Below are positions 22,930 to 31,418 of a stretch of 64,000 bases of DNA, piece by piece. Positions within the stretch are counted from its first letter, which is position 1. Each line of letters opens with the position of its first letter. The notes under the pieces are model-generated. The model searched no databases. It saw only the letters and a program-made list of their open reading frames with translations, and was not told the DNA's origin. Source of the DNA: Collinsella sp. TM09-10AT (GTDB taxonomy: Bacteria > Actinomycetota > Coriobacteriia > Coriobacteriales > Coriobacteriaceae); the NCBI RefSeq assembly GCF_003436275.1, contig NZ_QSOP01000005.1, positions 800 to 64,799 on the forward strand, written 5' to 3'. The position numbers and the translations under genes are program-made.

Positions 22930-23247
22930 CTATGCCACAGGCTTAACATCATCAATGACGACGTTATCCATAGCAGCTCGATTGATCTGGTGAACGTAGA
23001 TAGAAAGGCGGATGGCCGTGCGCGACTCCCCGTTAATGAGGATGTCGGAGAACACGGGCGCGCAGGAAATATCAAAACCGGTTGGAATCAAAAAACCGCG
23101 CGCGATAGCAACGGCCTTAATGGCCTGGTTGACGGCACCGGCGCCGACACACTGGATGTTGACGGGTACACCATCCTTGACCATGCCGGCGATGGCGCCG
23201 GCAACGGACGCGGGCGATGATTTGCTTGATACCTTCAGGCAATCCAT
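22930..23247 (-). CDS. spoVS: Stage V sporulation protein S family protein
   Basis: A 105-residue Alba-like protein. The family core is KVSSKSSPASVAGAIAG and GAVNQAIKAVAIARGFL. Family knowledge: SpoVS affects sporulation and septation in Bacillus, but homologues are kept in non-sporulating bacteria, where the role is unclear; nucleic-acid binding is likely from the fold. GCAGGAG precedes the ATG. The gene lies between the GHKL ATPase gene and miaB. RNase Y and SpoVS genes are also near each other in many Firmicutes. Confidence 0.88.
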   Translation of the reverse strand: MDCLKVSSKSSPASVAGAIAGMVKDGVPVNIQCVGAGAVNQAIKAVAIARGFLIPTGFDISCAPVFSDILINGESRTAIRLSIYVHQINRAAMDNVVIDDVKPVA

Positions 23248-23321
23248 GAAGAAACTCCTGCATTTAAAAGTACGTTTTAACTGCAATAACTGTATCGTAC
23301 CGAGTGGACTCGGTAAAGGCA

Positions 23322-24407
23322 CTATTCCTCTTTGGCAAGATCAAAGGTCACGGTGATTCGATCACGCGAAACGCGAATCTTTGGGTCGCCGCAAAGGTTG
23401 AGATAGTACCGGGCAGCAAGGTCATTAAAATCGCGCTCCACAGCACGCGAAAACTGTGCCATGTCATCCTTAGCAATACGTAGCCCGCGACGATCCTTCG
23501 CGAGATCGACAGGAGCCGGCGCATGCGAGGACGAGTCGCGCTCGCGCAGCAGACGCGCGGTCACACCGCGAACAGGCTTAATCTGCCCTGCCAAAATGCG
23601 ATGGGCCGTGCGCTCGGACATCTCAAGACCCAAACCCGAACAGATACGGATAAAGTCCTCGGCATCAGAAGCAAGGCCTAAACGATCGACAACCGGAAGC
23701 TCGCTCTCGTCATCAATGAACAGGAGACGAGACGTATCAAGCCGGCTTGACGCCTGAGCATAAAGGGTCGCGGCAATCTCGGACGGAGAACCAAGATAGA
23801 CATCGCAACCACGCAACTCCTCGAGCGCAAACTCACAAGCAGCGCGAATAATATTATGCGGACCGCGAGCACAGACATAACGTCCGTCCTCATCCTTGAC
23901 GGCCTGGGGCCAGCTGGACTGATCGGCACGCTCACTGAGGCGGTCGGCCGCGACGCTCACCTTAAAGGCTGAACCAAGATCGACGCCGGACGTGACCACA
24001 CGGGCCTCATCGGTGTTCTGCTTGATCGAAAACAATGCCATGCCACGACCGTGAACGCCCCAACGGTCCATCTTCATGCTCTCGAGCTTGGAGGTAACGC
24101 GGGCATCAAAGATTCGCTCTTGCATATCCTGCGGAACGCCCGAACCGTTATCCAGAAAGACAAGCGTGCGGACGCCGTCTTCCTTGGTCGTGGCGAGATA
24201 GACCTTGTCGGCGCCGGCATCGCGAGCATTACGGAGCATTTCGATGACGATATCCTCGACATGCTGAATGTCGTGCTTTGCCTGGCGCCGCTCGGCCTCC
24301 GAAACGCGGAGGCGGACATACCCCTCGCCAAGGTTCTCCTCGACGCGAAGGTTGCCCTCCCCCGACATCGACGCGATAAATGAGATGAGCTCGTTCGCGT
24401 CGCTCAT
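23322..24407 (-). CDS. GHKL-type ATPase of unknown role
   Basis: A 361-residue protein with a histidine-kinase/HSP90-like ATP-binding fold near the N-terminus: EMLRNARDAGADKVYL (N box), LVFLDNGSGVPQDM (G1) and GVHGRGMALFSI (G2). There is no phospho-acceptor domain, no membrane helix, and no MutL or Hsp90 C-terminal signature that I can recognise. The rest (residues ~150-361) is unassigned. It starts one base after rny and is followed by spoVS, a position that suggests a link to RNA turnover or the cell cycle. The precise function is unknown. Confidence 0.7.
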   Translation of the reverse strand: MSDANELISFIASMSGEGNLRVEENLGEGYVRLRVSEAERRQAKHDIQHVEDIVIEMLRNARDAGADKVYLATTKEDGVRTLVFLDNGSGVPQDMQERIFDARVTSKLESMKMDRWGVHGRGMALFSIKQNTDEARVVTSGVDLGSAFKVSVAADRLSERADQSSWPQAVKDEDGRYVCARGPHNIIRAACEFALEELRGCDVYLGSPSEIAATLYAQASSRLDTSRLLFIDDESELPVVDRLGLASDAEDFIRICSGLGLEMSERTAHRILAGQIKPVRGVTARLLRERDSSSHAPAPVDLAKDRRGLRIAKDDMAQFSRAVERDFNDLAARYYLNLCGDPKIRVSRDRITVTFDLAKEE

Positions 24408-24408
24408 G

Positions 24409-25959
24409 TTATTTAGCGATATCGACAGCGCGGCTCTCGCGAATCACGACGACGCGCACCTGACCGGGATACTCCATCTCTTCCTCGATCTGATGGGCGA
24501 TATCGTGAGCCAGGACCGTGGACTGGGCATCGGAAATCTTGTCCGGCTGGACCATGACGTGGACCTCGCGACCGGCCTGCATGGCATAGGTACGTTCGAC
24601 GCCGTCATGAGAGTTGGCGATCTCCTCGAGCTTCTCAAGACGCTTGATGTAGTTCTCGGCAGACTCGCGACGGGCACCGGGGCGAGAGGCAGAGACAGCA
24701 TCGGCGGCCTGTACCAGGACATCGAGCACCGTATTGGGGTCGACATCGGCATGGTGAGCCTCGATAGCGTGGACGATAACGGGCTTCTCGCCATAACGGC
24801 GGGCAAGCTCGGCGCCGATGACGGCATGCGGGCCCTCGACGTCGTGGTCGATTGCCTTGCCCAGGTCGTGCAGCAGGCCGGCGCGCTTGGCGGTCACAAC
24901 GTCCAGGCCAAGCTCGGAAGCCATCACGCCGCACAGATCAGAGACCTCGAGGGAATGCTGAAGCACGTTCTGACCAAACGAGGTACGGTAGCGCAGGGCA
25001 CCAAGGGTCTTGACGATCTCGGGGTGCAGATCGTGGATGCCGGTATCGAAGGCAGCCTGCTCGCCAGCCTCGCGCACGCGCTGCTGAACCAGGTCGGCGG
25101 CCTTGTGATACATCTCCTCGATACGGGCAGGGTGAATGCGGCCGTCGGCGATGAGGTTCTCGAGGGCGACACGGGCGGTCTCACGACGGACCGGGTCGAA
25201 GCTCGAAAGAACGACGGTCTCGGGCGTGTCGTCGATCACGAGGTTGACGCCGGAAACCTGCTCGAAGGTCCGGATGTTGCGACCCTCGCGACCGATGATA
25301 CGGCCCTTGAGGTCATCAGAGGGAATGTGCACGGAGGTAACGGTGACCTCGGCAGTGTGATCGGCAGCGCAGCGCTGAATCGCCAGAGACAGAATCTCCT
25401 GGGCGGTCTTGTGGCACTCGGCGCGAACCTGCTGCTCGGACTCGCGAATGATCGTGGCGGCCTCGTGGGTGACCTCGCCGCGAACCTTATCGAGGAGCTC
25501 CTTGTGGGCGTCCTCGCGGGTAAGGTCGGCGATACGCTCGAGCTCGGAGGTCTGCTTTGCGCAGAGCTCCTCGAGCTCACGGGAGCGCTTCTCGACCTGA
25601 CCGGCCTGGCTGGACAGCTGATGCTCGCGCTTGTCGAGAGCGTCGTTGCGGCGATCGAGGGATTCCTCGCGCTGCATCACGCGGTTCTCGAGCGTACGAA
25701 TCTCGTTCTTACGCTGCTTGTCCTCGGCCTCGGCGGCCTGCTTGTTCTTGATGATCTCCTCTTTAGCCTCGAGCAGAGCCTCTTTTTTGAGGGTCTCGGC
25801 CTGACGCTTGGCATCACCGATCAGGGACTCAGCCTGTGCGTGTGCCGACTGGATTTTTTCGTCGGCCTCGTGAAGACTACCCTGCTTGGCGGTGCGCATG
25901 TAGGCAATGGCGGCGATGGCACCCAAAACGATGCCAACGAGCGCTGCGATGATAGGCAT
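24409..25959 (-). CDS. rny: Ribonuclease Y
   Basis: A 516-residue membrane-anchored endoribonuclease that starts mRNA decay. The order is: one N-terminal helix ([19 protein letters not shown]), a long charged coiled coil (~30-200), a KH domain ([16 protein letters not shown]) and the HD domain with [15 protein letters not shown] 25959 is chosen because AAGGAG lies 6 bases ahead; a GTG at 25965 lies inside that site. With RNase J and PNPase encoded at 35.7-40.3 kb, this locus contains the main decay enzymes of the cell. Confidence 0.96.
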   Translation of the reverse strand: MPIIAALVGIVLGAIAAIAYMRTAKQGSLHEADEKIQSAHAQAESLIGDAKRQAETLKKEALLEAKEEIIKNKQAAEAEDKQRKNEIRTLENRVMQREESLDRRNDALDKREHQLSSQAGQVEKRSRELEELCAKQTSELERIADLTREDAHKELLDKVRGEVTHEAATIIRESEQQVRAECHKTAQEILSLAIQRCAADHTAEVTVTSVHIPSDDLKGRIIGREGRNIRTFEQVSGVNLVIDDTPETVVLSSFDPVRRETARVALENLIADGRIHPARIEEMYHKAADLVQQRVREAGEQAAFDTGIHDLHPEIVKTLGALRYRTSFGQNVLQHSLEVSDLCGVMASELGLDVVTAKRAGLLHDLGKAIDHDVEGPHAVIGAELARRYGEKPVIVHAIEAHHADVDPNTVLDVLVQAADAVSASRPGARRESAENYIKRLEKLEEIANSHDGVERTYAMQAGREVHVMVQPDKISDAQSTVLAHDIAHQIEEEMEYPGQVRVVVIRESRAVDIAK

Positions 25960-26216
25960 GCTCACTCCTTTTTATGGATTCGTTACACAACAAAGCGAAC
26001 CGTCCTTACGAACGGCTCGCGACATTTGAGTAATATGGGCGCAGCTTATGCGGGTCGGATACAGATAAACATATAAACAAACTCATCACAGATGAGCACA
26101 TATCACAAAGCAAATGACAGTGTTTATCGTACGTTGAACCACAACAACTGTCAAATAAATGGCCCCAGCACGGCGGCTAAAACGCGGTGAACGGCAGGGC
26201 CACAAAACGCATACGC
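25960..26216. promoter_or_regulatory. AT-rich leader between recX and rny
   Basis: No gene is visible. GCGAACCGT (25995-26003) and ACGGCTCGC (26012-26020) form a short hairpin in the rny leader, with one G-T pair. The rest is AT-rich and may hold the rny promoter; I could not choose -35/-10 elements with confidence. Confidence 0.35.
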
Positions 26217-26909
26217 CTAAACCGCACATTCCTCACGTTCGGCATCGAGACGTGCCTTAACGGCATCGGCGGCGATGTGATACGAGAAGCCCTTGCCCAT
26301 CAAAAACCGAACCAGTTTTTCGAATCCGCGCGTCTCTGGAACACGCCGCTTGGCGAGCAGGGCTGACGCACGCGCCAAATCGTCTTCGACGGCAAAATAA
26401 TCCTCCGGATAACCGGGAATGTCATCGAGCACGACATGACGGCGCTTGAGCTCGGTCTCGATTTTACGCTGTCCCCAACCGCGCCGCTTGCGTTCCTCGA
26501 TAAAGTACGAGCAAAAGCGGTTCTCGTCTAAAAAGCGATACTCGGTGGCGCGCTCGACGGCGAAATCGATCGCGGGCTGGCGAAAGCCGTAGCGTGCCAA
26601 CTTGTCACAGACCTCACCCGTCGCATGGTCGCGTCGCGATAGCATCTCGGTCACCATGGTAAGTGCACATTTACGCTCGATGAGCTGCACCGCTTCACGA
26701 AAGTTATCCCAATCACAGGGAAGATCGGGGCGATTTTTGACATACAGCCGCGCGACCCGCACGGGGATCCAAATGGACCGCTCAAAACCGCCCTCAAGCT
26801 CACAATCGATATGTGCGCAAGGCTTTTTTGACGCATAGCCGCTCGAGAACGAGGAGGCCGCCTTCTTATCGGGAAAGACGACCGTGGCCTCGGTCACCGT
26901 ATACGACAT
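26217..26909 (-). CDS. recX: Regulatory protein RecX
   Basis: A 230-residue RecA modulator. The helical RecX repeats are visible: LSRRDHATGEVCDKLARYGF, then DENRFCSYFIEERKRRGWGQRKI, then FEKLVRFLMGKGF. The first ~70 residues are a family-variable extension. RecX caps or removes RecA filaments. It begins 11 bases after recA, so the pair is co-transcribed and under the same SOS box. Confidence 0.9.
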   Translation of the reverse strand: MSYTVTEATVVFPDKKAASSFSSGYASKKPCAHIDCELEGGFERSIWIPVRVARLYVKNRPDLPCDWDNFREAVQLIERKCALTMVTEMLSRRDHATGEVCDKLARYGFRQPAIDFAVERATEYRFLDENRFCSYFIEERKRRGWGQRKIETELKRRHVVLDDIPGYPEDYFAVEDDLARASALLAKRRVPETRGFEKLVRFLMGKGFSYHIAADAVKARLDAEREECAV

Positions 26910-26920
26910 GAGCGTAACCG

Positions 26921-28069
26921 CTACTCGTCGTCATCATCGAGCATGGCGGAACCATCGATGGCGTAAAGCTCGTCAAACTCCTCAGGCGCAGGCTGATCGG
27001 TCAGCTCGACCTCGGACGGAGCATCGTCATCAAACTCAAGCCCGCAGGCAAGGCGAACCTTATGCTCAATCTCGTCGGCGCAATCGGGGTGTTCGCGCAG
27101 GAACGCCTTGGCGGCCTCGCGACCGTTGCCGAGCTTGTCCTCGCCATAGGCGAACCAGGAGCCCATCTTCTTGCAGATGCCGCACTCGACAGCCATGTCC
27201 AGAATCGAGCCCTCCTTAGAGATGCCCGTACCGTACATGATGTCGAACTCAGCAGAACGGAACGGAGCGGCCACCTTGTTCTTAACGACCTTGGCGCGCA
27301 CGCGGTTACCGATAACCTCATCCTTAAGCTTAATGCTGTCGATGCGGCGAATGTCGATACGCACCGAAGAGAAGAACTTAAGGGCACGGCCGCCCGTCGT
27401 GGTCTCGGGGTTGCCGAACATGACGCCGATCTTCTCTCGCAGCTGGTTGATGAAGATGCATGTCGTATTGGACTTGGACAGCGAGCCGGCGAGCTTGCGG
27501 AGCGCCTGACTCATCAGGCGAGCTTGCAAACCGACCGTGGTATCGCCGATCTCTCCCTCGATCTCGGCACGCGGGGTCAGCGCGGCGACGGAGTCGACGA
27601 CGATGGCATCGATGGCGCCGGAACGCACGAGCATGTCAACAATCTCGAGCGCCTGCTCACCCGTATCGGGCTGGGAAATCAATACCTCGTCGATATCCAC
27701 GCCAATGCGCGCGGCATACGTGGGATCGAGCGCGTGCTCGGCATCGATAAACGCCACGACGCCACCCATTGCCTGGGCCTCGGCCAAGATCTCGAGCGAA
27801 AGCGTCGTCTTACCGGAGGACTCGGGACCGTAAATCTCGACGATACGGCCGCGCGGCACACCGCCGATACCCAGAGCGGCATCGAGCGCCAGAGCACCCG
27901 TGGGGATGGCCTCGACCTCGAGCTCGGGGCCGCCGTCACCATACCTCATGATGGAACCTTGACCGAACTTCTTCTCGATCTCGGCCTTGGTGGTGGCGAT
28001 CATCTCTTCGCGCTCTTTGCCCGTCGTGGGTGCATGGACGGTACGTACGGGACCTGAATTCTTGGCCAT
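26921..28069 (-). CDS. recA: Recombinase RecA
   Basis: A 382-residue recombinase. Walker A is [13 protein letters not shown]; Walker B lies in [12 protein letters not shown]; loop L2 and the conserved [11 protein letters not shown] are intact. The C-terminus is acidic (ending DDDDE). It drives strand exchange and LexA cleavage. The start at 28069 (MAKNSG) follows GGAGG by six bases. Its promoter contains a LexA box between -35 and -10. A repeat further upstream is shared with comEA. Confidence 0.98.
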   Translation of the reverse strand: MAKNSGPVRTVHAPTTGKEREEMIATTKAEIEKKFGQGSIMRYGDGGPELEVEAIPTGALALDAALGIGGVPRGRIVEIYGPESSGKTTLSLEILAEAQAMGGVVAFIDAEHALDPTYAARIGVDIDEVLISQPDTGEQALEIVDMLVRSGAIDAIVVDSVAALTPRAEIEGEIGDTTVGLQARLMSQALRKLAGSLSKSNTTCIFINQLREKIGVMFGNPETTTGGRALKFFSSVRIDIRRIDSIKLKDEVIGNRVRAKVVKNKVAAPFRSAEFDIMYGTGISKEGSILDMAVECGICKKMGSWFAYGEDKLGNGREAAKAFLREHPDCADEIEHKVRLACGLEFDDDAPSEVELTDQPAPEEFDELYAIDGSAMLDDDDE

Positions 28070-28099
28070 GAATAGCCCTCCTCTTAACAACCTGCATCG

Positions 28100-28128
28100 A
28101 TAATAAACGAACGGCTGTTCGTGGTCAA
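28100..28128 (-). promoter_or_regulatory. recA promoter with LexA box in the spacer
   Basis: On the minus strand, TTGACC (28123-28128) and TATTAT (28100-28105) are 17 bases apart. The SOS box GAACAGCCGTTC (28109-28120 on the plus strand as GAACGGCTGTTC) fills the spacer, so LexA would exclude RNA polymerase directly. Confidence 0.85.
28109..28120. promoter_or_regulatory. SOS box of recA
   Basis: GAACGGCTGTTC fits GAACNNNNGTTC exactly and matches the boxes at lexA. Confidence 0.9.
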
Positions 28129-28160
28129 CCGTTCAGACCAATCATATGCAGGCAGTCTTT

Positions 28161-28187
28161 CCAAAACCCAACCAAACGCCGACCAAA
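28161..28187 (-). promoter_or_regulatory. 11-bp-phased TTTGG repeats upstream of recA
   Basis: On the minus strand TTTGG occurs three times at exact 11-base steps (28183-28187, 28172-28176, 28161-28165). The 18-base part at 28170-28187 matches the comEA upstream region (56964-56981) at 16 of 18 positions. The site lies about 33-60 bases upstream of the -35 element, a usual place for an activator. Confidence 0.55.
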
Positions 28188-28248
28188 CACTGTCCAAATG
28201 CTTGACCACATAGGGCCAAATAAAAACAAGGAAGGAGATAATACACCT

Positions 28249-28299
28249 ATGACCAGCACAAAAGCTAAATTCGTCAGAGGTCCCCATCTCCACAATTAA
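28249..28299 (+). CDS. 16-codon mini-gene running into a hairpin
   Basis: An ATG at 28249 opens a 16-residue frame (MTSTKAKFVRGPHLHN) ending in TAA at 28297-28299, inside the left arm of a hairpin. AAGGAAGGAG (28229-28238) lies ten bases ahead, one of the strongest ribosome-binding sites in the window. No plus-strand gene follows; cinA converges from the other side. The peptide is basic and not hydrophobic, so a type I membrane toxin is unlikely. It could be a real micro-protein, a leader peptide of a regulatory RNA, or chance. Confidence 0.4.
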   Translation: MTSTKAKFVRGPHLHN

Positions 28300-28319
28300 G
28301 GGGCCCTAAGGCCCCTTAA
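28296..28319. terminator. Hairpin between the mini-gene and cinA
   Basis: TTAAGGGGCC (28296-28305) pairs perfectly with GGCCCCTTAA (28310-28319) with loop CTAA. It lies eight bases from the cinA stop and can serve both strands, though U-tracts are weak. Confidence 0.7.
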
Positions 28320-28326
28320 AACACGC

Positions 28327-28863
28327 CTATTCCATAGAGTTGAGCACAAGGGCAATGCGTCCCAATGCCTCCGTGACCGCATGGGCACGAACACACGAAC
28401 GGTCGCCCTCATAGTGGCAACGCACAGAGTCCACGATCGGCACTTCCCCATCAGCCACGCGATACGCCCAGCCAATATAGAACATGCCGGCGGGGTCTTG
28501 CTCGGTGCCACCACCGGGCCCAGCGTAGCCCGTTGCGCTCACGGCCACATCGCTCTGATAGAGGTCCAGCGAGCCCGCGGCCATCTCGCGCGCCGTCTGG
28601 TGCGACACGGCGCTAAACCGATCGAGCGTCTCCTGCTCAACACCCAGAACACGATGCTTGATCTCATCGCAATAGGTCACCGCACCGCCGCGCAGCACCG
28701 CCGAGGCGCCCGGGATATCGGCAATCGTCGAGGCGATCATACCCGCCGTCAGCGACTCAGCCGTAGAAACCGTCACGCCCCGAGCGCTCGCGCGCTCGAC
28801 AATATCGCGCGCCAGCTCCTCGTTATGTGCGGAAATCTGCTCAAAAGAGTCCGCCATACCCAC
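28327..28863 (-). CDS. pncC: CinA C-terminal domain protein, nicotinamide-nucleotide amidase
   Basis: A 178-residue protein matching the stand-alone CinA C-terminal (PncC) domain: STAESLTAGMIAS near the start, LRGGAVTYCDEIKHRVLGV, and SATGYAGPGGGTE. The enzyme converts nicotinamide mononucleotide to nicotinate mononucleotide. The N-terminal ADP-ribose domain of full CinA is absent. In many bacteria this gene lies between pgsA and recA, as here. Two ATGs (28863, 28857) are possible starts. Confidence 0.88.
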   Translation of the reverse strand: MGMADSFEQISAHNEELARDIVERASARGVTVSTAESLTAGMIASTIADIPGASAVLRGGAVTYCDEIKHRVLGVEQETLDRFSAVSHQTAREMAAGSLDLYQSDVAVSATGYAGPGGGTEQDPAGMFYIGWAYRVADGEVPIVDSVRCHYEGDRSCVRAHAVTEALGRIALVLNSME

Positions 28864-28869
28864 CAGGAC

Positions 28870-29508
28870 CTAAACCGAAAAGACGATCTTGCGGCAGTTC
28901 CAGAAGTACTGGGCGCCCGAGATAACGGTCAGGACAACGGCAACAGCGTACAGGAAGCGTGAAACGCCATAGACACCGAGCAACAGCTCCGCAGGCCCCA
29001 ACTGGAGGCCGGTCATCGCAAAGACGCACAGGTAGCCGCAGATGGAGACCATCGTGGTCGCCGTCTTGTACTTGCCGAGCTTATCGGCGGCAATGACCAC
29101 ACCGGCCGCACTCGCGACCATGCGAAGGGCGCTCACCAACAGCTCGCGGAACAAGATAATGAACACGGACCACACGGTCACCGCGCCAAAATCGAGGAAC
29201 AGCAGCAGGGCCGAGAACACGAGTAGCTTGTCGGCGATGGGGTCCAAGAACTTACCGAAGTCGGTGATCTCGTTGCGCGAGCGCGCCAGATAGCCGTCGA
29301 CCTTATCGGTGCACGACAGGATAACGTACAGAATAAAGGCGGCGGCGGCGAGCGGGCCGTCGAAGGTGCTCCAGTCCGTACCGGCAACGCTCGTGTGAGA
29401 CAGCGCCGACACGATCATGAACACCGGGATAAAGACGATGCGAACGCACGTCACGATGTTGGCGGGCGTCCAAACACTCGTCAGTTCCTTATTGCTCTCG
29501 TTTGCCAC
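28870..29508 (-). CDS. pgsA: CDP-diacylglycerol-glycerol-3-phosphate 3-phosphatidyltransferase
   Basis: A 212-residue membrane enzyme that makes phosphatidylglycerophosphate. The CDP-alcohol motif is present with one change: DKVDGYLARSRNEITDFGKFLDPIADK, where the first Asp pair is spaced as in the family. It opens with TPANIVTCVRIVFIPVFM, typical of PgsA. Its position between rimO and cinA is the conserved one. Confidence 0.93.
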   Translation of the reverse strand: MANESNKELTSVWTPANIVTCVRIVFIPVFMIVSALSHTSVAGTDWSTFDGPLAAAAFILYVILSCTDKVDGYLARSRNEITDFGKFLDPIADKLLVFSALLLFLDFGAVTVWSVFIILFRELLVSALRMVASAAGVVIAADKLGKYKTATTMVSICGYLCVFAMTGLQLGPAELLLGVYGVSRFLYAVAVVLTVISGAQYFWNCRKIVFSV

Positions 29509-29517
29509 GACGCTCTC

Positions 29518-30867
29518 CTACTCCACAACATGTCCGATAAGCTCATAGCAGAAGCTATCGGTAAACTCGACGGTCAGAATATCACCCACGGACGCCTCGC
29601 TGGCGTCCAGATGCACCGCGCCATCGGAATCGGGCGCCTGGAACCAGGCATGGCCGATCAGCTCGGCGCCGTCCTCGGTTTCTTCGATACCGTCGACGAT
29701 CACCTGGGCGCGCTCGCCCACATGTGCGGCGGTGGCGGCAAAACCGAGCGACTCAGCCAGGTCCATGGCCTCCTGGGCGCGCTCGAGCTTGACCTCTTCG
29801 TCGACCTGACCCTCCATCTTAGCGGCCAGGCTGCCCTCCTCCTGCGAGTAGGCAAAGACGCTCGTGTAGTCAAAGCCGACGGTGTCCATAAAGTCGATAA
29901 GGTCGCGGAACTCGTCGTCGGTCTCGGTCGGGAAGCCGACCATGGCCGTGGAACGGATCACGATGCCGGGGATACGCTCACGCAGATCGCGGAACAGGTC
30001 CTCGAGCTCCTGGCGCGAACCAGAACGGCGCATAGCCTTGAGAATGCGCGCGTCGCAGTGCTGCACGGGGATATCGATATAGGGAAGCACCTCGGGCGTA
30101 TCGCGAATCGTCTCGATGAGCTCATCGGTCATGCCCTCGGGCTGCAGGTAGAGCACGCGGACCCAGACGTTCTGCGGGCGCACGGCCTCGGCGACGGCAC
30201 GCAGCAGCTGCGCCAGATTGCGCGGCGAGCCCTCGGCGACGTCCTCATCCGCAAAGTCGGTGCCCCAGATGCCCGTGTCCTGGCCGATCAGCACGATCTC
30301 GCGCACGCCACCGGCAACCAGGTCGCGCACCTCAGAAATAATGCTCTCGGCATTGCGCGAGTGATAACGACCGCGAATATAGGGGATCATGCAGAAGCTG
30401 CAAAAACGATTGCAGCCATCGGAAATCTTGACGTAGGCAACGGCACCCTCGACGGTACGCTTGACCTGAGGGATATAGGCCGCGATCTCACGCTCGACAC
30501 CCAGCACGCCATCGATGACTGCCACGATGCCGTCTTCCTCGTCGGCCTTCACAAAGGCAGCGACCTCGGGCAGCTCGTCAGGCAGGTCGTCGCCATAGCG
30601 CGACGGCACACAGCCGCACATGACGATGGGGCAAGAACGAACGCCGTCCTGCACCTCGTTGGCGAGCTCGAGCGTGATCTCGATGCTCTCGGACGTTGCG
30701 GAGGCGAGGAACGAGCACGTATTGACGATGGCGATATCGGCCTCCTGCGGGTCGAATGCCTCCTCGTAGCCTGCGGCGGTCAAAAGAGAACGCATGCGGT
30801 CGGTATCGACCTCGTTCTTGGCGCACCCGAGGGTGATGTAGAGCACGGAGCCCAACGGTGTATCCAT
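29518..30867 (-). CDS. rimO: Ribosomal protein S12 methylthiotransferase
   Basis: A 449-residue radical-SAM enzyme that adds a methylthio group to an Asp of ribosomal protein S12. It opens LGCAKNEVDTDRM, has the radical-SAM motif CNRFCSFC followed by MIPYIRGRYHSR (RimO-specific context), and ends with a TRAM domain. It is the second of three methylthiotransferases in this window. The gene starts 27 bases after yajQ and precedes pgsA. Confidence 0.95.
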   Translation of the reverse strand: MDTPLGSVLYITLGCAKNEVDTDRMRSLLTAAGYEEAFDPQEADIAIVNTCSFLASATSESIEITLELANEVQDGVRSCPIVMCGCVPSRYGDDLPDELPEVAAFVKADEEDGIVAVIDGVLGVEREIAAYIPQVKRTVEGAVAYVKISDGCNRFCSFCMIPYIRGRYHSRNAESIISEVRDLVAGGVREIVLIGQDTGIWGTDFADEDVAEGSPRNLAQLLRAVAEAVRPQNVWVRVLYLQPEGMTDELIETIRDTPEVLPYIDIPVQHCDARILKAMRRSGSRQELEDLFRDLRERIPGIVIRSTAMVGFPTETDDEFRDLIDFMDTVGFDYTSVFAYSQEEGSLAAKMEGQVDEEVKLERAQEAMDLAESLGFAATAAHVGERAQVIVDGIEETEDGAELIGHAWFQAPDSDGAVHLDASEASVGDILTVEFTDSFCYELIGHVVE

Positions 30868-30894
30868 GTTGGAGAGCGGTCCTTTCGAATGATA

Positions 30895-31392
30895 TTAGCG
30901 GTAGTTGGTGAACTGCAGCGGCTGGCCGTAGTCCTGGTCGCGCAGGAACTGAATCACGGTCTGCAACGCGTCCTTCGAAGCAGAGGAAACACGCAGCTTG
31001 TCAGCTTCGATGGTCACCTTGACCTTGAGCTTTTGGTCCTTGATGTCCTTGTTGATCTTCTTGGCGGTCGCCTGGTCGATACCCTCGACGATATGGCCGA
31101 GCACGCGCACGGTGCCGCCCGATGCCGCCTGCGGAGCATCCCACGAAACAGCCTTGAGGTCGATACCGCGCTTGATGAGCTTGGAGCTCAGGACATCGAT
31201 GATCTGCTTGGAGACAAAGTCGGCCGGGGCGTTGATCGTAAAGAGCTTGTCGCCCTTCGAAAGCTCAATCGTGGCGCCGGAATCCTTCAGGTCATAGCGC
31301 TGGGAAATCTCGCGCGTGGTCTGCTGGAAGGCGTTGTCGACCTCTTGCATATTGACCTCGGACACGACGTCGAAGCTGGAATCTTTAGCCAT
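30895..31392 (-). CDS. yajQ: YajQ family nucleotide-binding protein
   Basis: A 165-residue protein of the YajQ family: SSFDVVSEVNMQEVDNAFQQ at the start, EISQRYDLK, and a C-terminal KLRVSSASKDALQTVIQFL. Some relatives bind cyclic di-GMP or tRNA; no enzymatic motif is present. It lies between the RodZ-like gene and rimO in a long core operon; its role is not fixed by context. Confidence 0.92.
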   Translation of the reverse strand: MAKDSSFDVVSEVNMQEVDNAFQQTTREISQRYDLKDSGATIELSKGDKLFTINAPADFVSKQIIDVLSSKLIKRGIDLKAVSWDAPQAASGGTVRVLGHIVEGIDQATAKKINKDIKDQKLKVKVTIEADKLRVSSASKDALQTVIQFLRDQDYGQPLQFTNYR

Positions 31393-31418
31393 GATGTTTC
31401 CTTTCGCGTACGAGCGGC

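Noticed and set aside
24268..26076. Very long open frame (about 600 codons) antisense to rny and the GHKL ATPase gene
   Set aside because: It mirrors the codon bias of two well-supported genes on the other strand, has no domain and no ribosome-binding site. The same holds for the long frames antisense to pnp (38015-40318), dnaJ/mtaB (44564-46918) and rimO (29395-31422).
28870..29508. Duplicate function with the PgsA-like gene at 7819
   Set aside because: Both carry the CDP-alcohol motif, but the sequences and neighbours differ clearly, so they are paralogues with probably different acceptors rather than a recent duplication.
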